Assembly (NCBI RefSeq): GCF_021917145.1
Contig: NC_061062.1
Coordinates: 12,656,282-12,720,281 of the forward strand
Direction of reading: 5' to 3'
DNA from: Hypomesus transpacificus
Lineage: Eukaryota; Chordata; Actinopteri; Osmeriformes; Osmeridae
Length of the DNA stretch: 64,000 nt
The position numbers and the translations under genes are program-made. Position 1 is the first letter of the stretch. Each line of letters opens with the position of its first letter. This document shows, piece after piece, positions 54,001 through 64,000 of the stretch. A model generated the notes under the pieces. That model did not search any database. It had not been told where the DNA came from and saw only the letters and a list, made by a program, of their open reading frames with translations.

Positions 54001-57000
54001 TGGCCAATAATAGACTGTTTGTTGGCTCCATCCCCAAGAGTAAAACAAAAGAGCAGATCGTGGAAGAGTTTGCAAAAGTCACAGGTACTGATAACCCAAC
54101 TCCCTCTGTGTTGAACCACCCAGTGGAGTAGTGAATTTACAGGTTATTGTCCAGCCAGTCATATACACATCAAACTTGAACTAATCGGTTCCTCAATGCT
54201 GAATTGCATGTTTTTTTCTGTCAGCTATATATAACCTGCACACTGGAATTTAGTTCCAATAAATATAATAGCTTGTTAACTAAAAGATTATCACTCATCA
54301 GATTTGGATTCATTCTTCCAATAACTCCGCTGCCTGCATTGACCTACTGCAAGTTTTTCAAACTGTTTTACATATAAACACTTGCACATATTATAGGTGG
54401 CATTGTGGGGGAAATTAAGTTTCAGTATTTATTTCTGAAACTGCTTCTGTATTCAGTTTCCAAATGATGACATCCTTAATCTATACTGGAGTAACTCCGG
54501 TTACGATGATAGCTTACCGCTAAGATCTGAATGGACACTGAGCAGAAGTTGGTTTAAAATATTTAATTGTCTTCACCAAATCACCATGATGGATGATGGA
54601 CAGTAAAAGAGCTTGGTGCAGAGGAAAAACTTCCCATAGATATTAGAGCAGCCAGCTATGTTGTAAATTATTGTACTTCCATTTTCGGCTCTGCCCACCA
54701 TCAAATGGCTCTATATAACAGATATTACTATGATACCATGATTTGTTCCGATTATTCACTTTTTTTAAATTCCCTCTCCCCTTCACATTTTCCTTTTATC
54801 TCCTTCCCTCCCTCCTTGTCTTTCAACAGAGGGTCTTAATGATGTCATCCTGTACCACCAGCCTGACGACAAGAAGAAGAACAGGGGCTTCTGCTTCCTG
54901 GAGTATGAAGACCACAAGACCGCCGCCCAGGCCCGCCGCCGCCTGATGAGCGGCAAGGTCAAGGTGTGGGGGAACGTGGTGACAGTGGAATGGGCGGACC
55001 CTATAGAGGACCCAGACCCTGAGGTCATGGCCAAGGTAAAGATGGATCTAAGGACGAAGGAGGGGTGGTTAGTGGGAGTTTCATCAATGTCCGATTTTAT
55101 TCTACTCCCTTGTTAAATCAATTTGTAGTACATTAAGCCCTTTAATATGAATTCTAAAGCTGTGGTGAAGTGACAGTTGTAATCACAGAAAGAGGTTGAA
55201 TTGATTCGGTTTGCTGCGAAGTGTCCAGATGATGACATCCTTATTTTATTCTTGAGTAACTCCGGTTATGTTGAAAGCTTACCGCTAAGATCTGATTGGA
55301 CACTGACCAGAAACTGTTTGTACATGCCCCCTCGTCTGTCACTGTCTTGTTTTCATCCCTCTGAGCTTCAGATGCTTTTCTAACTTGAATGAGAAGGGTG
55401 ACTCTCATTCAATGGTAGCCACATAGTAAGTTAGTGAAGAATTTGATGCTTAAACTTTAGGAATCCAGTTTCAATTGTCCAATATGTGACCCCCCTGAGT
55501 TATAAACCCACTTAATAAACCAACTTTTTCTTGTTCCTCTTCTACTGTACAGGTCAAAGTGCTGTTTGTGAGAAACCTGGCCAGTACTGTTACAGAGGAG
55601 ATACTTGAAAAGGCCTTCAGTCAGTTTGGCAAACTGGAGCGGGTGAAGAAGCTCAAAGACTATGCTTTTATTCACTTTGAGGAGAGGGATGGTGCTGTGA
55701 AGGTATTAGACTTAATCAAAGCCAATCAAAATTTTTTGAATCTCAGTAGCCTTTATTAGGGTTCTTGCGTCCTCTCTCCACACTTTCTTCAAATGGTGCA
55801 TTGGAGATTACAGAAGGTTCTTTAACTGAGATTTTCCTCAATTTAAACTGAGGAGAGTTGGGGTAAGGACCTAGGACCTAACCCCTACTGGGTTGCTCTT
55901 TTTAACTCAAAGCACACAGCAAGCAACAAACGATTTCTCCGAATGCAGCGCTTGCTTCATGCATCCAAACACGCCTTAAATGGCACCAGGAGAAGATTTA
56001 CCTTGATGACTGGGAGACATCCAGCTTTTAGATGTCGATGGCAATAACATTTATACATGTGGTATATCACAGTATGTGTGTGGGAAGTCTTGTCCTTTTT
56101 AGGAGAGGACAGAGTTTGAGTTGACTTCCTTCCTATCTTCATAGGCCCTGGCAGATCTCAATGGCAAGGACCTGGAGGGAGAACACATCGAAATAGTCTT
56201 TGCTAAGCCACCTGACCAGAAGAGGAAAGAACGCAAAGCCCAGAGGCAAGCGGCTAAAACGCAAATGTAGGTAGAAGCTGATGTACATTTTTGTTTGCTG
56301 CGTTCTTACTGTATGCATCCTGCTCAGACCCTAAAGCATTCTCTTTTTGCTTCTTCCCAGGTATGACGATTACTATTACTACGGACCCCCCCACATGCCC
56401 CCTCCAGCAAGGGGCAGAGGGCGAGGCAACAGGGGCGGCTACTCGTACCAGCCAGACTACTATGGCTATGAAGATTATTACGACTATTACGGTTATGACT
56501 ACCATAACTACCGAGGCGGCTACGAAGACCCCTACTACGGCTACGAGGACTTCCAGACCACCGGGAGGGGCCGGGGGGGCAGAGGAGGAGCCCGCGGAGG
56601 GGCCACCCCATCCCGGGGCCGTGGGGCGGTCACACCCAGGGGCCGAGTGGGGTTCTCCCAGAGAGGAGGTCCAGGAACGAGCAGAGGTGAGTGTGGGGTG
56701 ACAGGGCTTGGTATTTCTGAGTGCAATCTGTCTGTGCTTGGCTCCTCTGACAGTCTTATGTCATATCTGTGTGTGTGTAAAGGTCTAAGTTGTGCTAAGC
56801 TATTTACTGCAAATCAGATCCAGAATTTGGGTATGGTGCAAGTTTCTCCAACATGCATATAATTTAGTGTGATGTAATAAGCAGGTGTCCTTACATAAGA
56901 ATTGTCCATTTGACACTGTAAACCTGTATAAGTGTGTGTCTATTCTTTATGAATTAAAATGGCCTGAACGCCATAATTTAGTTTTTACCACTGTCTGAAC

Positions 57001-57324
57001 TCGTCTGTTTTCCATGTGAAAAGGGACACCTGCTTGTTGGCTTCACAGCTAATCCCTGAAGGTGTCATCTTTCAGGGCTTCAGCTCAAGGCCTGTCAGTC
57101 TGTCTGCCTGCTTCTCTGCTGACCAGACCAACACGTGTAGGAAAAATGTTAGGAACTTCAAAGGAGGGTTTCTGTGTTACTGCGTTTTATGACACAGATG
57201 ACAAAATGATATGTATTAAGTGTAATTTATATTGTTTTCATTGATTGTGTGTAAAAATGGGTTCTAATTGTATTTGTTTGTTGTTGCTTGGCCAGCAGGG
57301 AAACGGGGTCGAGGCCGGTCCTGA
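51047..57324 (+). CDS. syncrip: Synaptotagmin-binding cytoplasmic RNA-interacting protein (hnRNP Q)
   Basis: An RNA-binding hnRNP acting in splicing, mRNA transport, stability and miRNA sorting. Eleven coding exons are 51047-51194, 52336-52454, 52691-52798, 53072-53185, 53399-53575, 53949-54084, 54830-55035, 55553-55702, 56145-56266, 56361-56686 and 57296(or 57299)-57324. Phases agree and the product is 543-544 residues. It opens [10 protein letters not shown]. The acidic N-terminal domain covers about residues 25-110. RRM1 has IFVGKI and [11 protein letters not shown]2 has LFVGSI and NRGFCFLEY, and RRM3 has LFVRNL and KDYAFIHF. The C-terminus is rich in [15 protein letters not shown] and RGG motifs. 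It ends GKRGRGRS, matching the short mammalian isoform; the long tail found in other mammalian isoforms was not found. The last exon has a tandem CAGCAG acceptor. Two snoRNA-like genes sit in the introns after exons 6 and 7. Confidence 0.97.
51617..51641 (+). repeat. Homopolymeric C tract in syncrip intron
   Basis: About 25 consecutive C. Length in the assembly may be unreliable. Confidence 0.9.
51840..52200 (+). promoter_or_regulatory. Candidate conserved intronic element of syncrip
   Basis: About 360 bp of complex, GC-balanced sequence in an otherwise AT-rich intron after coding exon 1. No splice-bounded ORF is convincing. It could be a conserved splicing or transcription element; this is judged from texture only. 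Confidence 0.3.
54454..54540 (+). ncRNA. C/D-box snoRNA-like gene 1 in syncrip intron after exon 6
   Basis: C box ATGATGA lies at 54464-54470 and D box CTGA at 54527-54530. Terminal stem CAGTTTCCA (54454-54462) pairs with TGGACACTG (54532-54540) with one mismatch. A C'-like CGATGAT lies at 54504-54510. The segment before the D box is AGCTTACCGCTAAGAT. A paralogue with the same 67-nt C-to-D span lies in the next intron (55220-55304). Host introns of abundant RNA-binding protein genes are typical for vertebrate snoRNAs. It ends about 290 nt from the acceptor, farther than the usual 70-80 nt. The family is not identified. Confidence 0.7.
55220..55304 (+). ncRNA. C/D-box snoRNA-like gene 2 in syncrip intron after exon 7
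   Basis: C box ATGATGA lies at 55229-55235 and D box CTGA at 55292-55295. An 8-bp perfect terminal stem is formed by AGTGTCCA (55220-55227) and TGGACACT (55297-55304). A C'-like TGTTGAA lies at 55269-55275. It shares CATCCTTA, GAGTAACTCCGGTTA and AGCTTACCGCTAAGAT with copy 1, while the stretch before GAGTAAC and the C'-box differ. Preservation of both boxes, both stems and the antisense element in two diverged copies supports real snoRNAs. The copy with the perfect stem is the better candidate. Confidence 0.75.
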
Positions 57325-58782
57325 CCTGTTTGTCGCGGTGAAGACTTGACTTGCTGTGTGGGGTTACACCATAAACTGCAATGGATGTGGATGGAAGAAC
57401 TCGACGAAAAGGTCCAATGATATTCCAGCCTTACAGAAGCATCTCCCCCTCTCAAACTGCCACCCCCCCCTCCCTCCCTTCCCCTTTTAAGAGAACCGGA
57501 GCATTTAGAAGACTCGCCACTGCCCGCCCCTCCTCGTCCCTACCCCCAGCCCTGTCCTACAATCTCCCCCTGCCCCGCCCCCCCCCCCCCCCCCCCCCCC
57601 CCAAATGCCATTTTTAAATAATTATTGAAGAATTTGCACTTTTTACGTTTCTTAGTTTGAAGTGGCTCAAAGGAGCTTGATGCTATTGTATATTTTTGTG
57701 CTAATCGCAATTTTAATGTCGGAATATCCATGTTAATCTTAATCGTTTGATTTGGATGTTTTTGAAAGAAAACATTTGCAGGTTTTTAGGGTGTAGCCAC
57801 CTGGCATGGATAAGTCAGGCATTCCAGGAAAGTGGTTCTTTTCAGAACTTGTCTTTAAAGGGTTGGTTGACTACCTCAGTACAGAGGACTAGACCACCCG
57901 GCCTGTACTGTACATAGGGAAACTATATTGATGAAAGCAGGGCTTGTTCACCACAAAATATGCACAAGAGAGGCAGCGCCAACTGATGTACTTAATGTAA
58001 TATAGTCATTTTGCTGCAGCTCTGACACTGCAAACAGTCAAACTGGGCATGCAAAATAATCTCATATGATGAGCCCGAACAAGCCCTGCTTTTATCCTAT
58101 TTTGAACTGAATTAGCTGCCTTGCTTCTTCAGATTATGTAGTTACTGGTTGTATAGTTTGGAAAAAAATGTTACTTTTGTAAAGGCTTCAAACATCACAG
58201 AGGCACCCCAACTGCCTTTGACTAAGCCCTGCAGTCTCCCTTTCCCACTTCCAACAATGGATTTGTGTTTTTATAATACCAATAAATACCAATAGAGTAA
58301 TTTTGAAGGATGTACAACAGAATTATGTTCAGCACCCATCATTATAATACTAATAATCCTCGTTGAAAAACAATTGTCCCAATCATGGCAAAATCCTGAT
58401 GATGATCCCTCCTGACAGTTAAACCAGCTACTTAAAAGTTCAGTCAAGGTATTCTTTCTTGATTGAATTATAAAGGCCATGATGTCCAAGCCAGTGAGCA
58501 TCTGTGTGGGTGTTTGTTGGTGAGGGATCCAAGTCACTACAGTGGTCAAAGGGATACTGCAGCTATGATTTGTATTCCATGTATAGCATAAGAGACTGAG
58601 CTATTCATCCGGTTTTGTACACAGTTAACTCCCTCTCAATAAAATCATTACAACCACCTTTTGAAAAAAGATGTTAGCAGTTTTAAACTATTGTTGGTGG
58701 CCAACAACGTTTTTTGCATTCCTGCAAATAAATTGTTTTATACTGTAAAATGGAGGTGAGTGTAACTTATTTTTGTAATAAA
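57325..58782 (+). other. syncrip 3' UTR
   Basis: Follows the stop TGA at 57322-57324 and continues to AATAAA at 58777-58782, with another AATAAA near 58726. A C tract of about 22-25 bases lies at 57579-57602. No coding potential. Confidence 0.6.
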
Positions 58783-59732
58783 GCTTTTGATTTCTATCTG
58801 TTGTCTTACTGTTTGGATGGCGTGTTCCTGGTGAGTCAACAAGGTAATGGTTCAGTTAGCTCATCTGTCTGATTTTTGGAGATGATCGCCAAGGCAAACC
58901 CAAGAGGATCATATATTGCATTACATGGTGTGTCAACATCTACAATAAAGTTTCAAAGGATTCTAGCCAACTTGTACATTAAGTCAATGCACTGGATATT
59001 ACTTGTAAACCGAAGATGGCATCTTGTATCAGCTTGCACCTATATCGACGTTCATTTTACATTGGCCTGTGCGGAGGCTATATTTTCTGGCACTAGTAGG
59101 CTTTGGTGTTTAGACTAAAATGATGCTCTGCATATACTATTTGGCACTGCATATACTATTTGGCACTGTTTACAGAGCTCTTAAATCACATATGATGTGT
59201 GGCATTGGGGAAAATGGGAAATGCTCGGTCACAGCGAGTCGAAGCGGAGATGACATCAAGCTGTGACGAAGTCACTAGGTGCGTCTCAGTGACGAAAATA
59301 ACGCATGTAAGCCGAACGAATATTCGTTCGATTTCTCTTTTTTGCAGAAATGCAATGGTAACTTAAGTGATTAGAACGACACATATTTTATAAACTAGTT
59401 TTAATGTGTCGGACAAACACCCTAAATAATTTCATGTGATCGGTTTAGTGGACAGCTGCGTTGAATATTAATTCAACTGAGCTTGTAGTCAATGAGCGTG
59501 CGTGGCTGGTTGTCAACATAGAAGAGGGATGCCACTCTGCATTTGAAGGAACTAAATTCAAACGCCAACTATTTGGATCTAGCATTTACGGTGAGTAAAA
59601 CAAATATCCGATTTTAGGCTAGATGTTGGGCTCATGTACCAGCATAATGAATAGAAACCGCCTGTCTATCGTACGTCGGAATATACATGTTTTGTTTGTT
59701 TTTTTGTGACCATAGCAGATCCGACAACGACA
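58783..59732. other. syncrip-snx14 spacer with snx14 promoter
   Basis: The first part is plain spacer, with a duplicated 20-bp motif (TGCATATACTATTTGGCAC) at about 59129-59167. From 59220 CpG and CRE-like GTGACGAA motifs mark the likely snx14 promoter. A splice donor-like ACG|GTGAGT at 59588-59591 suggests a 5' leader intron that ends at CATAG (59716) before the ATG. Confidence 0.4.
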
Positions 59733-62700
59733 ATGGGATGCATCAGCGCATATCTGCAGAAACTGAGGCACAGGATAAGGTTGGACCTGATCCGGGAGTT
59801 GGGACGCCAGTACCCGGTCTTCTGCTTCCTTCTGCTGGTCCTTCTCCTATCCACAGTCCTGCTGAACAGGTACGTAGGTCCGGAACGGAACGACAACAAC
59901 AGAAACGCACCGTCATCATCATTATCATAAGTAACAGCTTCAGAAACATCAGCCTCATTACATTATCATTAATGCTGCTCGTATTAGAGATTTTGATGTA
60001 TAGAGCATATTTTAGCAGCACACATGGCAAACATTCTGTAGGGCTTATTAATTGCTAATTAATATGTACAGTAGCCTATATAGATCAGTATTGTTTGATG
60101 TTTGTTCACTATGTTACAAATTATATTTTTGTGTTAACAGATACCTGCACATTATCATGGTGTTCTGGTCTTTTCTGGCTGGAGTCGTCACCTTCTACTG
60201 CTCTCTGGGCCCAGAATCGCTGCTGCCCAACATCTTTCCATCCATTAAGCCAAAGAGCAAGGTAGCCAAATCTAAAATGCAAACATGTTTGAGCTATAGC
60301 CTATAATATTGTGACATTCTAATATAGTCAGCAACCTATATTTAGGACCCAGTTTATCTTAGTGTTGTGTGTATTGAAGTGTGTATCTCTGTCCCTCTCA
60401 ACAGCTGGATCTGCTCGAGTTGTTTCCCTTGGGGCATAGCTGTGCAGTCTGTGGGAACATCAAATGTAAAAGGCACAGGTGAGGTGAATTGCAGCCCACA
60501 GTGAGAATGAGTTTGAAGATTATTTAGTTTTCTATCTTCCGAAACTGGCTCATTGCTAGAACTGAAGATAACTTGTGTTACACTCCCACCAAGTGGCCAA
60601 ATCTTATACAAGAGTGAGCGACTGTATTGAGCTGCAAGACATTGTAAAATGTGTTAGTGTGTCAGTTGTTTTTTATATTTAACAGAACTTTTGAAAACCT
60701 GATAGTGGGGGAAAATAAACCCCTCAATCTTTCAATCAACAGACCAACTTTACTGTTGGAGAACTATCAACCATGGTTAGACTTGAAAGTTCCATCCAAA
60801 GTGGATGCCTCCCTTTCAGAAGTAAGAGAAATTTTAAAATCGGTCTCTTCTCTTCTTTTACTTCTTTCCACACTATCTCATACGACATACTTGCATTTTG
60901 TTTCAAGATTCTGGAATTGGTTCTTGAGAACTTTGTGTATCCCTGGTATAGGTAAGCAGTGGTATTTTCCTGCGGTGCTTCATATTACATTGCATAAACA
61001 TGACGTTTGTTTTTATAATGTAGTTACATTTATATGAACAGATTGAAATCTCCTTGGCAGGGATATAACTGACGATGAGGCGTTTGTTGACGAGCTGAGG
61101 GTAACTTTGCGTTTCCTGGCTGCGGTGTTAGTCCGACGGACACAGAAAGTGAGAATAACAAACGATCCATTGGACTGTATGGATGATGTGTCATAGTAGA
61201 CCGGAGCAGCATTGATCCTGTCATTCTTGTTTTAGGTTGACGTCGCCTCCCTAATCACTCAAAAGTTGCTCAAGGTATCCATGAAGCACATTGAAATGAT
61301 CAGCAAAGCAAGACTTAAAGGTTGTAGATTAATCACAGTCATCATGATTCTTTCCCTTTTCATATTCGGCATGATAATTAAGTTTTAACACCCCCCCCCC
61401 CCCCCCCCACACACACACACCCTCACTTTTTCTTCCCTAGTAAAGAACGCTGAGTATCTGCAGCAAGCAGCCCTGGAGGAGTATGGACCTGACCTCCACA
61501 TGGCGCTCCGCAGTCGCAGAGACGAGCTGCTCTACCTCAGGAGGCTGACGGAGATGCTCTTCCCGTACGTCCTGCCCCCCAAGGCCTCAGACTGCAGGTA
61601 CCTCCACACCGGGGAGAATTGAGTGCAATATTGATGACTCCATCCAATTAGATTTGACTTTGAATCTGAAAAGCTTTAAACCATTGTCCTTCGTCTGTTT
61701 TTATCAGTGTGTTGCAGCTTGATTTAATCTCTGCAGGGAATGTCATGCTTTAACTTACACTTCACGCTCACTTGTCTTATAAATTAAAAGGGGCTGGGTT
61801 ATTCTTTCTTCTTTATTTTCCCACTTCCTCTCCTTGTCTCTGTGTCATTGTTCAGATCTCTCACTCTCCTTATACGAGAGGTCTTGGCTGGCTCTGTTTT
61901 CCTTCCCTCCATGGACTACCTGGCTGACCCTGTGAGTGCTCTAGACCGTAAAGGTCAGGGGTCACTTCCTTTATGCTGAGGTCATTTTCAGGCATAAAGA
62001 GAATGATGCTCCTCCAAGGACCAAATGGACTGGATACAGATTGTTCTTGTTGGATTGTAATTGCTAATGTGGGGTCTCTCTTAATTTCAGGACACGGTCA
62101 ACCATCTACTTCTTATATTTATAGATAACTCTCCAGTAAGTTATCATTGTTTATGAAGAATAATTTCATGTTTATGTTTATGCGTGTGTTTGTCTTCCTA
62201 AACATTTGCACTCGGATCATGCATGTTGATGTTCATTTATTAACTTTTGTGTCAATGCTGTTTGCTTGTTTCATGTCATAGACATTACCCACCCTAGGAT
62301 ACTATCCTATCTCTGGTATTTAATCGAACCCTGTAGATTTGATGGAAAGAGTTTTATAACTTGTGTTTTTCCAGCCTGAGGCAGCATCAGAGCCTTCCTC
62401 AGCCTTGGTTCCCTTCCTGCAGAAGTACTCTGAAACTCGCAACAAAAAGCCTTCAGTAAGTACCTCGGCTTCTATCATTTATAATACTGTCCAAATCTTC
62501 CCCCTTCCATGGACACATTCATGCCTGTGGGTCAAATTGTATTTTCCTCTCCTCTCCCAGGTGTTAAAACTGGAGTTAAAGGAGATCAGGGAGCAGCAGG
62601 ACCTTCTTTTCCGCTTTATGAACTTCCTGAAACAAGAGGGGGCCGTCCATGTGCTCCAGTTCTGCCTCACCGTAGGTAAGCAATCCATCCCAACTTTATT

Positions 62701-64000
62701 TGTGCAACACAAAGCATCTACATCCATTAGATACACAAGAAAATACCTTCCAAATCTTGGTCTGACTAGTTTGACCTTTGCCCTTGTTTTTAACTCATCC
62801 CTTAGAGGAGTTCAACGATAAGATCTTGTGTCCTGAGCTGTCGGACGCTGAGATGTTGATGCTTCACGAGGAGGTGAAGCAGATATATGAGACCTACTGT
62901 CTGGACGAGAGCATTGACAAGATCCGCTTTGACCCTTTCATAGTGGAGGAGATACGAAACAGTGAGCGGATGGGATTATATATTTGATTTGGTTTCCTGC
63001 TGTTTGATTCATTTAGTCAATACAAAATGGGGTTTCTGCTCTGTGATTGTCATGTGCCTGCTCGAATCTGTTCTGTCGGGTGTACATTTGGGTTCCTTTC
63101 TCTTGTAAGTTGATCCTAACGATTCGAAAGCTGTCAGATTGTTGGGCCTGTTTTCAGGTCTGCAATCTGCCTTTCTCCGTGTCTCCCTCCAGTTGCCCAG
63201 GGGCCCTACGCTGGTGTGGTGAAGCTGCAGACCATGCGCTGCCTGTTTGAGGCCTACGAGCATGTCCTCTCTCTGCTGGAGAATGTCTTCACACCCATGT
63301 TCTGTCACAGCGATGAGGTCAGACCCAACAGGCAAACAAATGACCACTCTAGTCACGCATCCCTTTGTCTCAACTTCCTAGACACAATCCGATCCCACAT
63401 ACACTTCTTATGTCAAATACCCACTTTTATGGGTGTAGGTATTGGGCCGAGCGGCTCCTTTGAGGATTCAGACACACGGTTCTGTGCTACGCTGATCCCC
63501 TCCGCAACCCAACAGCTGCCGATCGTGTCACTTGCACTGGACACACCACTGGCAAATGAGCTCACCCTGGCTGCTTGCCAAGCTGCCAACATGCATTACC
63601 CTCTCTACAGACGCCCTCATTGAATACAGCTGGACGCCTAGACCCAGCCAGCCCCTATTGTCCACCACAAACCCCTGTCTGAATAGAGGCTCTGGGAAGG
63701 AAAGATACTTTAAAGGATCCCCCATATGTCCTGATCCATTGTTTAGTTTCGAATGGAGGGTGCGTAACATGAAGCATGGCCACTATTGTTAGTCTCTTGT
63801 TAAAAAAACAACTAGAAATATAACTTCTCTTTTTCTTTTAAAATTGATAATAAAACACCTAAACTGTTGTCTTCATGAACTGCAAACTTTAGAGTAGTCC
63901 AGATAATCAATGAGTTCCGAAATGACCGAGAATGCGGTCTTATGCCTGTGAAGATGATTTCCTGCCTTTCTGTCTGTTGTTCACCAGTACTTCCGGCAGC
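59733..64000 (+). CDS. snx14: Sorting nexin-14, 5' part (15 exons, truncated at window end)
   Basis: An ER-anchored protein at ER-lipid droplet contacts; loss in human causes cerebellar ataxia. Exons are 59733-59869, 60141-60261, 60405-60478, 60743-60821, 60908-60951, 61061-61148, 61236-61320, 61441-61597, 61856-61931, 62091-62135, 62375-62455, 62561-62675, 62806-62961, 63193-63317 and 63988-64000 (runs off). All phases join, about 465 residues. Two N-terminal membrane segments ([17 protein letters not shown] and [16 protein letters not shown]) are followed by the PXA domain ([20 protein letters not shown] to [16 protein letters not shown]) and the start of the RGS domain ([18 protein letters not shown]). 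The PX domain and C-terminal nexin domain lie beyond the window. The start opens [11 protein letters not shown], different from the human N-terminus. An in-frame alternative acceptor at 60686 would add 19 residues. Confidence 0.96.
61391..61424 (+). repeat. C tract plus CA repeat near snx14 acceptor
   Basis: About 19 C residues followed by ACACACACACAC, inside the pyrimidine-rich region before the acceptor at 61440. Confidence 0.9.

Overview
The window is vertebrate genomic DNA, almost certainly from a ray-finned (teleost) fish. The genes are split by GT-AG introns and encode vertebrate-specific proteins. Introns are short, intergenic DNA is AT-rich, and there are tRNA-derived SINEs of a type common in teleosts. 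I could not fix the species. Ten protein-coding genes can be read, and coding exons were joined by hand with splice phases checked. In order they are: gabrr1 (+, 5' truncated), pm20d2 (-), cnr1 (+), akirin2 (+), orc3 (-), znf292 (-), cga (-), htr1e-like (-), syncrip (+) and snx14 (+, 3' truncated). From memory this is the gene order of human 6q14.3-q15, in compacted form.

Layout. 1-5951: convergent gabrr1 and pm20d2, with two reverse SINE copies. 5952-18080: a 12 kb gene-free stretch with several complex, homeodomain-site-rich blocks that look like conserved enhancers, a probable cnr1 promoter and 5' exon, a 51-bp tandem repeat and a 144-bp palindromic element. 18119-23161: cnr1 (one coding exon) and akirin2 (five coding exons). 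23852-29364: orc3 in 20 exons, with a small hAT-like element in an intron. 30283-40876: znf292 in 8 exons, with a 607-bp hAT-like insertion 31 bp from a splice acceptor. 41397-42769: cga in three coding exons with a TATA promoter. 43724-45100: an htr1e-like receptor gene. 45101-49250: intergenic, with a second copy of the palindrome and a forward SINE. 49250-58800: syncrip with a non-coding first exon. 59733-64000: the first 15 coding exons of snx14.

The genes do not form a pathway. They include synaptic receptors (rho GABA-A, CB1, 5-HT1E-like), a pituitary hormone subunit, a dipeptidase, and nuclear or housekeeping factors (Akirin2, ORC3, ZNF292, SYNCRIP, SNX14). Their grouping reflects old linkage.

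The most interesting observations are: (1) two paralogous C/D-box snoRNA-like genes of identical C-to-D spacing in consecutive syncrip introns, with a shared antisense element that matches the 5' end of 5.8S rRNA over 10 nt; (2) an htr1e-like gene whose N-terminal coding relic sits out of frame behind a 23-nt insertion and has no in-frame ATG, and whose DRY motif reads DRH; (3) an in-frame 15-bp minisatellite in the pm20d2 C-terminus; (4) paired 144-bp palindromes; (5) candidate regulatory elements in the cnr1 desert.
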